From: Halomonas halodenitrificans DSM 735
Lineage (GTDB): Bacteria; Pseudomonadota; Gammaproteobacteria; Pseudomonadales; Halomonadaceae
Assembly: GCF_000620045.1 (NCBI RefSeq)
Contig: NZ_JHVH01000009.1
Location: forward strand, 1 to 64,000
Direction: 5' to 3'
Length of the DNA stretch: 64,000 nt
This document shows positions 1 through 7,273 of the stretch, in pieces. The position numbers and the translations under genes were made by a program. Within the stretch, counting starts at the first letter, position 1, and every line of letters starts with the position of its first letter. The notes below the pieces were generated by a model. That model was not told the origin of the DNA and did no database searches. It saw nothing but the letters and a program-made list of their open reading frames with translations.

Positions 1-1
1 G

Positions 2-27
2 GTAAGCGCTCCACCAACCCCATCTTC
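2..27 (+). repeat. IS66 left terminal inverted repeat
   Basis: It pairs with 2301-2326 with about one mismatch in 26 bases. It begins with the family-typical GTAAGCG. Confidence 0.88.
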
Positions 28-81
28 TGCCGCTGAATAGTGTCCGTCAGACTGGTGTCATTCGATAGCAAGGAGGACACC

Positions 82-291
82 ATGACCGACCTGACTTCGA
101 CGCAGGCCCTCTGGTTGGGCCATCTGTTCCATGCCTCGTCTCGACAACTGCCGCTGAGCGAGTACGCCGAGGAGCAAGGACTTGAGCTGGCGTCACTGCT
201 GGCGTGGGAGCAGCGTCTGGTGGTGCAGGATGTGCCTGTGCCGCCGCGGCATCGGCCGCAGCGCTTCGTCGCCGTGGAGGTAGCGCCATGA
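82..291 (+). CDS. tnpA: IS66 accessory protein TnpA (Orf1)
   Basis: This is the small first protein of IS66 elements, about 69 residues. It is required for transposition in the family, but its biochemical role is unclear. The ATG at 82 is chosen over an upstream in-frame start because AGGAGG lies 6 bases before it. The last codons overlap the start of tnpB as ATGA (288-291), so translation is probably coupled. The protein is shorter than many IS66 TnpA proteins of about 100 residues, and no clear helix-turn-helix is visible, so it may be a short family variant. Confidence 0.7.
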   Translation: MTDLTSTQALWLGHLFHASSRQLPLSEYAEEQGLELASLLAWEQRLVVQDVPVPPRHRPQRFVAVEVAP

Positions 292-644
292 TTCGGCCAG
301 ATACCGGACTGCGAGTCTATCTGTGCCGCGAGCCGGTCGACATGCGCAAGCAGATCGACGGACTGGCCCTGCTGGTTCAGGAGGCCATGGAGCTCAACCC
401 TTTCGAGGAGGCCGTGTTCGTGTTCGGCAACCGCCAGCGCGACAAGGTGAAGCTGCTGTTCTGGGAGCGCAACGGCTTCGTGGTCTGGTACAAGCGCCTG
501 GAACGGGAGCGCTTCAAGTGGCCGGACCGACTGGAGGGCGACACGGTCACCCTCTCGGGTCAGGAGCTGAATTGGCTTCTGGATGGCTATGACCTCAGCG
601 CCATGCAGCCCCACAAGGCCTTGGATTTCCAGGCAGTGGGTTGA
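288..644 (+). CDS. tnpB: IS66 accessory protein TnpB (Orf2)
   Basis: This is the IS66 Orf2-like protein of 118 residues, full length for the family. Residues near the N-terminus read LCREPVDMRKQIDGL, and further on FVFGNRQRDKVKLLFWERNG; both are hallmarks of TnpB. Known family data show it is needed for IS66 transposition, although it is not the catalytic subunit. The start at 288 overlaps the tnpA stop as ATGA. The longer open frame beginning at 204 lies in tnpA and is not needed. Confidence 0.93.
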   Translation: MIRPDTGLRVYLCREPVDMRKQIDGLALLVQEAMELNPFEEAVFVFGNRQRDKVKLLFWERNGFVVWYKRLERERFKWPDRLEGDTVTLSGQELNWLLDGYDLSAMQPHKALDFQAVG

Positions 645-687
645 TGTTTTTGCTGCCTCCGGTGGCACTGCTTGGTAAAATATCGGC

Positions 688-2289
688 ATGACTTCGTCGA
701 CCTCGACTTCCTCCGCCAGCGTCTCCCAGCTGCAGCGCCAAGTGCGTTCTCAGCAGGAGGAAATCGCGCGTCTCCATCAACTGATGGAGAAGAAGGAAGC
801 GGAGTGGGAAGCCGCCAAGGCGGCGCTGTTCGAGCAGTTCCGCCTGGCCATCGAACGTCAGTTCGGTCCCTCCACCGAAAAGTACCGTGTCGCGCAGGGA
901 GACCTGCTCATCAACGAGGCGGAAGTGGCGGCCGACGAGGAGGAGGCCGGCGCCCAGGATGACACGGCTGGCCACGAAGCTGATGTGCCGGTTGAACCCC
1001 AACAGCCGGCCAAGCGCCGCAGCCGTGGCGGCCGAGTGGCTTTGCCGCCCGAGCTGCCTCGCGTCGAGGTCGTCCATGAGCTCCCCAAGGAGGCCCGGCA
1101 TTGCCACGATGACGGCACCGAGCTCAAGGAGATCGGCAAAGAGATCAGCGAGGAGCTGCATGTGGTGCCAGCGCGGGTCGAGGTGATCCGCCATGTGCGC
1201 GTCAAGTACGGCTGCCCCGCCTGCGAAGAGGGCGTACAGATTGCCCCGGCACCCGCCAAGCTGCTGCCGAAGAGTAACGCCAGCCCGACGTTGCTCGCCT
1301 ATGTGGCCACCGCCAAGTACCAGGACGCCTTGCCGCTCTACCGGCAGAGCCAGATCTTTGCCCGTCACGGCGCCGAGATCCCGCGCAACACCCTGGCCCG
1401 TTGGATGGTGCAAACCGGCGAGCGAATGACACCGCTGATCGAGGCGCTACGCCGACACCTGCTGCAAGCCCCGCTGATCCACATGGACGAGACCACACTT
1501 CAGGTCAACACGGAACCCGACCGGCCGGCGAGTTCAACGTCCTATATGTGGCTACAGCGCGGTGGCCCACCTGGCCAACAGGTGGTGCTGTTTGACTATG
1601 ACGCCAGCCGCGCCGGACGAGTGCCCGTACGCCTGCTGGGTGACTATGCCGGTCGCCTGGTCACCGATGGCTACGAGGGCTATGCCGAGGTGGTGCGCAA
1701 GAATGGTATCATCCATGCCGGCTGCTGGGCGCACGCCCGTCGCAAGTTCGTCGAGGCGCAGAAGGTGCAGCCCAAGGGCAAGACCGGCAAGGCCGACTGG
1801 GCCCTCAATCAGATTCGCAAGCTTTATGGCGTGGAAAAGCAGGCTAAGGGCCTGGCACCCGAAGCGCGCCAGTCGCTGCGCGAGCAGAAGAGCCGCCCGC
1901 TGATCACCCAGCTACGCACCTGGCTCGACAAGTCGCTGACTCAGGTGCTGCCGAAGAGCGCACTGGGCAGAGCGTTGCACTACCTGGATGGCCAATGGCA
2001 GCGCCTGACCCGCTTCCTCGATGACGGGCTGATCCCGCTCGACAATAACGCCGCGGAAAATGCCATCCGCCCCTTCGTCGTCGGCCGCAAGAACTGGCTC
2101 TTCAGCCACACACCGAGCGGTGCCCAGGCCAGCGCCGCCATTTACAGCCTGATCGAGACGGCCAAGGCCAATGGCCTCTCGTCCTACGAGTACCTGCAGT
2201 TCGTGTTCGAAACGCTACCGACACTCGGCGAGGACGACGACCTCAACACGCTGCTCCCTTGGCGCTGGAAAGACACACTACCGATCTAA
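688..2289 (+). CDS. tnpC: IS66-family transposase TnpC
   Basis: This is the catalytic DDE transposase of the IS66 element, 533 residues and full length. An N-terminal coiled-coil region (about residues 10-60, rich in Gln and Glu) is followed by a CPAC zinc-binding region. The DDE core then follows, with LIHMDETTLQV, VTDGYEGY and the C-terminal PLDNNAAENAIRPFVVGRKN motif carrying the catalytic Glu. It ends about 12 bases before the right inverted repeat. With tnpA, tnpB and both ends present, the element looks functional. Confidence 0.95.
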   Translation: MTSSTSTSSASVSQLQRQVRSQQEEIARLHQLMEKKEAEWEAAKAALFEQFRLAIERQFGPSTEKYRVAQGDLLINEAEVAADEEEAGAQDDTAGHEADVPVEPQQPAKRRSRGGRVALPPELPRVEVVHELPKEARHCHDDGTELKEIGKEISEELHVVPARVEVIRHVRVKYGCPACEEGVQIAPAPAKLLPKSNASPTLLAYVATAKYQDALPLYRQSQIFARHGAEIPRNTLARWMVQTGERMTPLIEALRRHLLQAPLIHMDETTLQVNTEPDRPASSTSYMWLQRGGPPGQQVVLFDYDASRAGRVPVRLLGDYAGRLVTDGYEGYAEVVRKNGIIHAGCWAHARRKFVEAQKVQPKGKTGKADWALNQIRKLYGVEKQAKGLAPEARQSLREQKSRPLITQLRTWLDKSLTQVLPKSALGRALHYLDGQWQRLTRFLDDGLIPLDNNAAENAIRPFVVGRKNWLFSHTPSGAQASAAIYSLIETAKANGLSSYEYLQFVFETLPTLGEDDDLNTLLPWRWKDTLPI

Positions 2290-2300
2290 CTCACGCCACA

Positions 2301-2326
2301 GAAGGTGGGGTTGGTGGAGCGCTTAC
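2301..2326 (-). repeat. IS66 right terminal inverted repeat
   Basis: The reverse complement begins GTAAGCGCTCCACCAACCCC and mirrors the left end. The adjoining bases belong to the interrupted IS256 transposase reading frame. Confidence 0.88.
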
Positions 2327-3111
2327 CAGCAGCGCTGATGGTCGGTTGCCGGGTAGATCTTGCTCAACGCCGCCCAGAACCCCATGGCGCCGTCGCCTAC
2401 CGCCAGCTTGGGAGCCGTGGTCAAGCCGCGCTCGCGCAGGCCTGTCAGCAGCGTCTCCCAGCTGTCCGCCGACTCGCGGAAGCCGTCCTCGACGGTCACC
2501 AGCTCCTTGCGGCCCTGCTCGGTGACGCCGATGATCACCAGCAAGCACAAGCGGTCATCCATGCGGACATTGCTGTAGATGCCGTCGGCCCACCAGTAGA
2601 CGTAACGCTGGTCGGCCAGGTCCCGTTTCCGCCACTCGGTATGCTCGCCTTCCCACTGCTTCTTGAGCCGTGACACCGTGTTGGCCGACAGGCCCTTGGC
2701 CTGCTCGCCCAGCAGCGCCGCCAGGGCCTCCTGGTAGTCGCCGGTGGAGATCCCCTTCAGGTAGAGCCAGGGGATCAGCTCCTCGATGCTGCGGGCCCGC
2801 TTCAGGTAAGGCGGCAGCAGGCTGCTGTTGAAGCGAACGCCACCCCCACTGCGGTCACGCACCTTGGGCACCTGCACGCTGACATCCCCGACCCCGGTCT
2901 GCACCGTGCGCTCGGGCAGATAGCCGTTGCGGACCACGGCCTGGCGCCCATCGTCGAGCCGCTGATCGGCATACTGGGTCAGAAAGGTGGCCAGCTCGGC
3001 CTCGACGGCCTTGGCGATCAGGTCACGGGCACCTTGGCGCAGTAGCTCGTGCAGCGGGTCAGTGACTTGGGGTTCTGGTTGTGAAAGAGCCTGGAGGGTA
3101 GAATCGGTCAT
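2327..3111 (-). pseudogene. IS256-family transposase, 3' part cut off by the IS66 insertion
   Basis: This is the N-terminal 261 residues of a mutator-type (IS256) transposase, running into the IS66 end after residues TDHQRC. Two Asp-containing catalytic blocks are visible ([12 protein letters not shown] and [11 protein letters not shown]). The third catalytic residue (Glu) lies in the missing part, so the protein is inactive. The start at 3111 (MTDSTLQAL) is preferred; an ATG 14 codons upstream is possible. In-frame continuation within IS66 stops at 2323. The rest of the gene should lie immediately left of the window. Confidence 0.9.
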
Positions 3112-3212
3112 GGCGTATCCACTCGTGTTGGTTGAGATCTTGGTCGTGATCAATCAACAGGATACGCCACCCTTCCTACCTCCTCCCATACACCAGACTT
3201 GAGCTTAACTCA
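2327..3212 (-). mobile_element. IS256-family element, partial (interrupted by IS66)
   Basis: The region comprises the transposase fragment plus about 100 bases of leader. The outer end should lie near 3195-3212, where element-like sequence gives way to a different AT-richer context. The exact terminus cannot be fixed because the partner inverted repeat is outside the window. Confidence 0.65.
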
Positions 3213-3413
3213 GCGTTATCTGATACTAAATATACTTGGCGCACTTTGTCGGGTATAAGCAAGGATGCAAGTTGCGCCGAGTCAGAGGCATGGGCAGCTT
3301 TGGTGTCTTTAGTGAACAATGAACTCGTTCGCGTCGCAAACAAGAATAAAACGGGCGAAATGATATGGGCCCTGACAAGTGAGGGGCGCCAAATTGCGAC
3401 GAGAAATTCATAA
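3213..3413 (+). pseudogene. Start-less 3' gene fragment, winged-helix-like tail
   Basis: The frame is open from within the IS256 edge to TAA at 3411-3413 and has no ATG. The product reads about 66 residues, including TKYTWRTLSGIS, then a helix-rich stretch, then GEMIWALTSEGRQIA. The pattern (KY-x-WRT, helix, turn, LVRVANKN, basic wing) resembles the winged-helix tails of some bacterial effector proteins; this is a judgement from pattern only. The fragment lies between two copies of GCGTTATCTG (3213 and 3482), so it may be the content of a decayed gene cassette rather than a gene beheaded by the IS. Confidence 0.45.
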
Positions 3414-3490
3414 CCAAGCCAGGCACGGCGACGCTTTTTCGTTGAGGCTTCGCTTTCACTACAAAGCCGCGCATGCTGGCGGCGTTATCT
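3407..3490 (+). other. attC-like recombination site (integron cassette boundary)
   Basis: Starting just upstream of the fragment's stop, an imperfect inverted repeat of about 80 bases runs from ATAAC (3409-3413) to GTTAT (3485-3489). Inner arms CCAGGC and GGC pair with GCC and GCTGG on the other side. This matches the R''-L''-L'-R' layout of attC sites, although R' reads GTTATCT rather than GTTRRRY. The next gene starts 20 bases after the putative crossover point, a spacing usual for cassettes. Confidence 0.5.
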
Positions 3491-3509
3491 GTAATCCTAT
3501 GAGGTGTTC

Positions 3510-4001
3510 ATGACACAGGAAAAATATCGATTTTGGACCATAGTCATTGCTGCAGCCGCCGCCATCGGCGCGGTGTTACCAATAGTTGCCGGGTATTTTC
3601 AGTATGCAAGCAGCGTAGAGAAAACCTATAAATCCCCGTTTTGGACCAGCCAAATGGAAACTTGTCGTGCAATAACAATGACTTCTTCCGATATTGCTGT
3701 GTCCGCAAACGATGGGATTGTTCCTCAGGAGCTGATTGACCAGCTTTTTTCGATATTCTACGGAACGGGGCAGCTCTACTTGGATAACGAGACCCTTAAG
3801 GCAGTTGGGGCCGTAGGGTCTCGGGCGGTACAGTGCAATGCCGGTAACCTGGAGGGCAAAGAGTGTATCCAGCCACTATTCAATGCCTTCTCTATGAATG
3901 TCGCGCAGGCATGTAGGGATATGCTGACGGTCGCTTGGGGTGTTCCTTTAGATGAGTTGAACTCCGAGCTACTGAAGCCGGATTTTTCGCAAGCCAGATA
4001 A
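3510..4001 (+). CDS. Membrane-anchored protein of unknown function, probable cassette gene
   Basis: The product has 163 residues and I do not recognise its family. A short cytoplasmic N-terminus is followed by one membrane segment (about residues 8-30, rich in Ala, Ile and Val). A soluble, probably periplasmic part contains five cysteines (CRAITM, VQCNAG, KECIQP, QACRD), which could form disulfides. The ATG at 3510 has GAGG 5 bases upstream; a GTG at 3504 is also in frame. The gene fits tightly between two attC-like sites and is AT-richer than the chromosome, as expected of a mobile gene cassette. Confidence 0.75.
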   Translation: MTQEKYRFWTIVIAAAAAIGAVLPIVAGYFQYASSVEKTYKSPFWTSQMETCRAITMTSSDIAVSANDGIVPQELIDQLFSIFYGTGQLYLDNETLKAVGAVGSRAVQCNAGNLEGKECIQPLFNAFSMNVAQACRDMLTVAWGVPLDELNSELLKPDFSQAR

Positions 4002-4077
4002 CAAGTGCAGGCAAGGGACGCTCTCCCTGCTACAAGCGCTACATCAGCTCTGGCTGAGTGTCCCCTTTAGCCGTAAG
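3996..4077 (+). other. attC-like site after the cassette gene
   Basis: AGATAAC overlapping the stop codon is the exact reverse complement of GTTATCT at the cassette start (3485), the classic relation between the two ends of one integron cassette. GGCAAGGGAC (about 4010-4019) pairs with GTCCCCTTTAGCC (about 4060-4072). The distal core reads GTAAGCG instead of GTTAAGC or GTTATCT and looks degenerate. Confidence 0.45.
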
Positions 4078-4080
4078 CGG

Positions 4081-4287
4081 TCAGTAGAGGCAGTTTTGTG
4101 CTTCCTTCAGAGGCATGTTTGTCGATAGAGGGGAGGTCCTAATGGTACACTCCCGGTACACACACCAGCTTCGTATGCTATCCTCAAATTTCGCTAACCT
4201 ACTGATTCCAAAGAACTGTGCCTTTCGCTCGATTACGGTTGCTTTTCCTTTGATATCAGCAACATATTGATTTACAAGCGAACTCAT
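4081..4287 (-). CDS. Possible small ORF, LprI-like residues, doubtful
   Basis: This open frame of 68 codons starts at an ATG formed by the reverse strand of the tRNA remnant. The segment KFEDSIRSWCVYREC recalls the W-x-x-YR-x-x-C block of LprI/DUF1311 proteins. The frame lacks a signal peptide and a good ribosome binding site. It is best regarded as the decayed remains of a gene; expression is unproven. Confidence 0.2.
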   Translation of the reverse strand: MSSLVNQYVADIKGKATVIERKAQFFGISRLAKFEDSIRSWCVYRECTIRTSPLSTNMPLKEAQNCLY

Positions 4288-4316
4288 AATCCCTTGGTCG
4301 CTGGTTCGAGTCCAGC
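4282..4316 (+). other. tRNA-Ile2(CAU)-like 3' fragment, possible att site remnant
   Basis: The stretch contains CTCATAATCCC, a variable loop, and the T-arm GCTGGTTCGAGTCCAGC. This equals the anticodon loop through T-arm of a CAU-anticodon tRNA. The 5' half is absent (no matching anticodon-stem arm at AAGCGAA) and so is the acceptor stem (TGTGTAA follows). Tyrosine-integrase islands recombine in exactly this part of tRNA genes, so it may be a leftover attachment core. Confidence 0.5.
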
Positions 4317-4352
4317 TGTGTAACGATAACGATCCTCTGGTTTCTGCACACA

Positions 4353-4589
4353 CTACGCAACTGATGTTGAGTGTGCTCGGGATGCCTCATAGTCCAGGGA
4401 TTGATGTGACTGCTCTTCGTTGTAGTATCGTGTCAAGCGATCGATCACCATCCTGGCTGACTCGAAGCGCTCGAGAAGTTCGTTCTGTTTTAGTGTATAC
4501 GGCGTCTTGAATTTCTGCGTCAGCCTATAGGTCCTCGCAGTACCCGTGTAGTGCCGGCTGCTGAAGAACAGGCCTTTGTCGTCGCTCAC
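4353..4589 (-). pseudogene. IS3-family transposase OrfB remnant with internal deletion
   Basis: The product retains the IS3-type integrase core pieces (S-D-x-KGLFFSSRHY, then LTQKFKTPYTLKQNELLERF, then RVI-type DRLTRYYNEEQSHQSL). The canonical segment between ERF and the ESAR block, about 15-20 residues around the expected KEE-type motif, is missing. The N-terminal half and terminal repeats are also absent. It is a relic with no neighbouring orfA. Confidence 0.75.
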
Positions 4590-4678
4590 CCTGTCCTCCC
4601 GATGACTGCACTATATCCTGTGCAGCTATGGAGGGGATTACTTTACCTGAGTGTTGCGGCTACTCCATGAATCAATAA

Positions 4679-4719
4679 AGCCGAGACTTGGTAGTCCTCG
4701 AAACTACCATGTCTCGGCT
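4679..4719 (-). terminator. Hairpin downstream of the nucleosidase gene
   Basis: AGCCGAGAC and GGTAG pair with CTACC and GTCTCGGCT around a short loop, a strong stem. It lies after the nucleosidase stop codon on the minus strand and is followed by TTTATTG. A second, smaller hairpin (TAGCCA/TGGCTA, 4734-4755) lies between it and the gene. Confidence 0.6.
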
Positions 4720-5065
4720 CATCCTGACGTATCTAGCCATGACTTCGGTGGCTAAATGATTACTTGCTCTTCAGGAACGAAATGTACTCCCGAACCACCT
4801 CATAGACATATTCTTGGTTCGCGGCTGCTGTTTCAGGGTTGTAGGCACCATTGTTTGTCTTGTTGTTCGACAAGATACGAATTGCCAGAAACGGTACATC
4901 GTAGGCCTTTGAAATCATCGCAGATGACGCAGATTCCATTTCTTCGACTGATGTGCCGTAATTTTCATGGAACCAGTTGATACGGTCTACCTCATTATTC
5001 CATAGATCAGCTGAGCCAATAGTCCCTTCTACTATTTTGCCTTTTGTGTAGCTGCCCTTTACTTT

Positions 5066-5071
5066 TCTAGC
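5066..5071. repeat. Target-site duplication, left copy
   Basis: TCTAGC, identical to 6148-6153. It fits the NCTAGN target consensus of IS481-type elements. Confidence 0.9.
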
Positions 5072-6147
5072 TGTAGGGTCCCGGATGATCAAATGAGCTA
5101 TAGGAGTTATCCTTTGCTGGCAGCCAGAGAGCTTCTACAGCAATTCATCCGGGAGCAGGTTCATGGACATCAAGCTGCATAAGCAAGCGACCACGACACC
5201 GAAAATCCGTGCCGAGATCCAGGCAGCACCCTCCAGCATCACGGATAGCGAGTTGGCCCGTCAGTATGGCGTATCCGACTCGACCATACGCCGCTGGCGA
5301 TACCGCGACGATGTCCATGACCGGCCTCATACACGCCACAACCTGCTGGCCACGCTCACTACCGAGCAGGAAGACGTGCTGATCGCCGCCCGTGAATTCC
5401 TCCGTCTCGGCCTGGATGACCTCCTCGTCGTGGCACGTGAGTTCCTGAACCCTCGGTTGTCACGCTCCGGCTTGCACCGCATGCTCAAGCGGCGTGAAGT
5501 GCCAACGCTGGCAGAACTGGCACGGCAGGATGCCGGCGATGACGCGAGACCTCGGCACAAGCCGTTCAAGGACTATGAGCCGGGCTTCGTGCACGTCGAC
5601 ATCAAGCACCTGCCCCAGATGCCTGACGAGCAGCAGAAACGCTACTTGTACGTGGCCATCGATCGGGCAACGCGCTGGGTGTATTTGGAAGTCAGACACA
5701 GCCAGTCCGCGAAGGATGCACGGGCGTTCATGAAGCGGGTGGAAGAGAAGAGCCCCTTCAAGATTCAGACAGTGCTGACCGACAACGGCAAGTCCTTCAC
5801 GGATCGCTTCACAAGGGCCGGTGAACGCAAGCCCAGCGGCCGCCACCCCTTCGACCAGGAGTGCCAGGCCCATGGTATTGACCATCGCTTGATCAAGCCG
5901 GGAAGGCCGCAGACGAACGGTATGGTAGAGCGGTTCAACGGCCGAATCAGCGACGTGCTGGCAACCCGGCGGTATACCTCAGGCGAGGACCTGGAACAGA
6001 CGCTCAAACGCTACGCTTGGCTGTACAATCACCACATCCCTCAGAAAGCACTGCATCATCAGTCACCGATCACGGCGATGAAGGAGTGGCAGGCCAAGCG
6101 AGCTGAGCTATTTACCAAACGGGTTGTCAATCACACGGGACCCGACA
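5072..6147 (+). mobile_element. IS481-family insertion sequence (about 1.08 kb)
   Basis: The ends are TGTAGGGTCCCG (5072) and, inverted, TGTCGGGTCCCG (ending 6147). They are flanked by a perfect 6-bp direct repeat TCTAGC (5066-5071 and 6148-6153). IS481 of Bordetella is known to target NCTAGN with 6-bp duplications, and this site fits. The single gene is a full-length DDE transposase. The undamaged host reading frame on both sides suggests a recent insertion. Confidence 0.93.
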
Positions 6148-6152
6148 TCTAG
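5163..6152 (+). CDS. IS481-family transposase
   Basis: The product has 329 residues and is full length. An N-terminal helix-turn-helix (about residues 20-50, SELARQYGVSDSTIRRWRYR) is followed by an rve integrase core: FVHVDIKHLP (first Asp), QTVLTDNGKSFTDRF (second Asp), and KPGRPQTNGMVERFNGRISD (catalytic Glu). The ATG at 5163 follows GGGAG. The stop codon TAG (6150-6152) lies outside the element, in the duplicated target TCTAGC. Each insertion into NCTAGN would therefore supply its own stop. Confidence 0.93.
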   Translation: MDIKLHKQATTTPKIRAEIQAAPSSITDSELARQYGVSDSTIRRWRYRDDVHDRPHTRHNLLATLTTEQEDVLIAAREFLRLGLDDLLVVAREFLNPRLSRSGLHRMLKRREVPTLAELARQDAGDDARPRHKPFKDYEPGFVHVDIKHLPQMPDEQQKRYLYVAIDRATRWVYLEVRHSQSAKDARAFMKRVEEKSPFKIQTVLTDNGKSFTDRFTRAGERKPSGRHPFDQECQAHGIDHRLIKPGRPQTNGMVERFNGRISDVLATRRYTSGEDLEQTLKRYAWLYNHHIPQKALHHQSPITAMKEWQAKRAELFTKRVVNHTGPDI

Positions 6153-6153
6153 C
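6148..6153. repeat. Target-site duplication, right copy
   Basis: TCTAGC, identical to 5066-5071. It contains the TAG that ends the transposase gene. Confidence 0.9.
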
Positions 6154-6729
6154 CGCGGCTAAAAGATCCGGGTCCGCATCGTAGTAACGAGCCTTCTCAG
6201 CATTCGGGTCTTCACCGGCACTGCCTTCAGATGCCATAACGTCCATCGGCTTCCAGTCTGTCGCTACAATACCTTCACCTTCCGCACGATCTCCTGTTTT
6301 CATAGAGCCGATATTAACCGTGCGCTCACCTAGGACAATGTCGAAAACGTTGAGATCTGGGTCATGGCCGCCAGATGTGCCTTGATTGATAATGGCAGCA
6401 GGATTATATTTTAAAATCGCAACAGCAGTCGCTGCTGCTGTGTTTTCCATACCTTTTCCTGTCTTTGAAACAATGACAGGGTAGTCATCTACCGTGCCAG
6501 TGTAAAATTCAAAGGTTGAGCCTGACTCCTCTACTTTGACATCTTTAAGGCGGCTAGCAAAATCTTCTGCTTCAATTGGCATTGGCCCCTGTATCAATAT
6601 CGGGCGCTTTGATTCTTCCTGGCCAGTAAGTTCGCCTGCTGTACTTGTTCCAGCTAAAGTAACAAAGCAAGATATAGATGCTATGGATGCTAGTATATAC
6701 TTGCGAGTAGTCTTTTTTATCTTTCTCAT

Positions 6730-7273
6730 GTTGCTTCTCCTAGTGTATGTAATGCTCTATCGATTGACCGTGGAAGTGTGTCTTTTATCAGTGCAGTGAG
6801 AAAGCTTATGGAGTCATATTGAAGGTTATGCATGATGCTCTTGAGTTTCAAGGAATTTTATTTTTGAAGTAATAGTAGCTTCTTTATGATATGTAGGGGT
6901 TTACAGCTTTTGTATGCCATGCTGGACCCGACATCTAAGGCATGCTATCCGTGATAGAGCCAGCGGGAGTCGACCATGAAGCCGGGAGGGACGGCTTCGA
7001 TAATCAGCATTTTTGTGTACCTTGAGGTCACAAAATTGCTGAAAGATAAAGAGATAAGGCCCGCCAGACAACAAGACAGGGTAAGTGTCGGCGCAAGAAG
7101 GTCGCGCAACGGGCGTTCCATCAGATTCCGGGCCACTCCTGGCCGACCTTGGCTAAGAACGCCTGGCATCGCCAGCCGCCCGGTAAGATCCCATACTGAG
7201 TCTCACGCGGCCGCGGCAGGTCCGGTTCTGCCGGCGGCCAGGGAGACACGCGACCTTCGAGGAGAGGGACACC
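6730..7273. other. Intergenic region between the disrupted nucleosidase and gpr
   Basis: The AT-rich part up to about 6900 should hold the nucleosidase promoter on the minus strand. An isolated IS481-like end lies at 6924-6937. A hairpin GAAGCC/GGCTTC lies at 6977-6998, and an imperfect palindrome TTTTGTGTACC-TTGA-GGTCACAAAA lies near 7012-7036. Around 7100 the composition changes to GC-rich chromosomal sequence. No convincing gene was seen. Confidence 0.6.
6924..6937 (+). repeat. Solitary IS481-type end
   Basis: GGACCCGACATCTA is identical to 14 bases spanning the right end and target of the intact IS481 element (6138-6151). Here it is followed by AGG, so the NCTAGN target appears mutated. 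No element body precedes it. Confidence 0.5.

Larger units (their letters stand above)
2..2326 (+). mobile_element. Complete IS66-family insertion sequence
   Basis: The element has the three-gene IS66 layout (tnpA, tnpB, tnpC) and terminal inverted repeats. Positions 2-27 and the reverse complement of 2301-2326 both read GTAAGCGCTCCACCAACCCC followed by a near match, and GTAAGCG is the usual IS66 terminus. IS66 elements make 8-bp target duplications. The right flank begins CAGCAGCG (2327-2334); only the last base of the left copy, G at position 1, is inside the window, and it agrees. The element lies inside an IS256-family transposase whose other half must be to the left of the window. Confidence 0.9.
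4760..6729 (-). pseudogene. Exported phosphorylase-family nucleosidase, split by an IS481 element
   Basis: The N-terminal 194 codons lie at 6729-6148 and the C-terminal 101 codons at 5065-4760. Removing 5072-6153 (the element plus one TCTAGC copy) rejoins them in frame as LLAAARKVKGSY, giving 295 residues. A signal peptide (about residues 1-31) precedes a PNP/UDP-phosphorylase-superfamily domain: QGTSGGHDPDLN, then EGTIGSAD, then VEEMESASSAMISKAY (cf. the purine-binding ME motif of MTA/SAH nucleosidases), and a terminal SNNKTN. AGGAG precedes the ATG at 6729. A secreted nucleoside hydrolase or phosphorylase role is inferred; the gene is disrupted. Confidence 0.88.

Noticed and set aside
3226-3474. 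Minus-strand frame of 82 codons in the cassette region
   Set aside because: It reads across the attC-like site and the opposite strand of the winged-helix fragment. It has no ribosome binding site or motif.
4282-4316. Complete tRNA gene
   Set aside because: The acceptor stem, D-arm and 5' anticodon stem are missing. Only the anticodon loop to T-arm remains.
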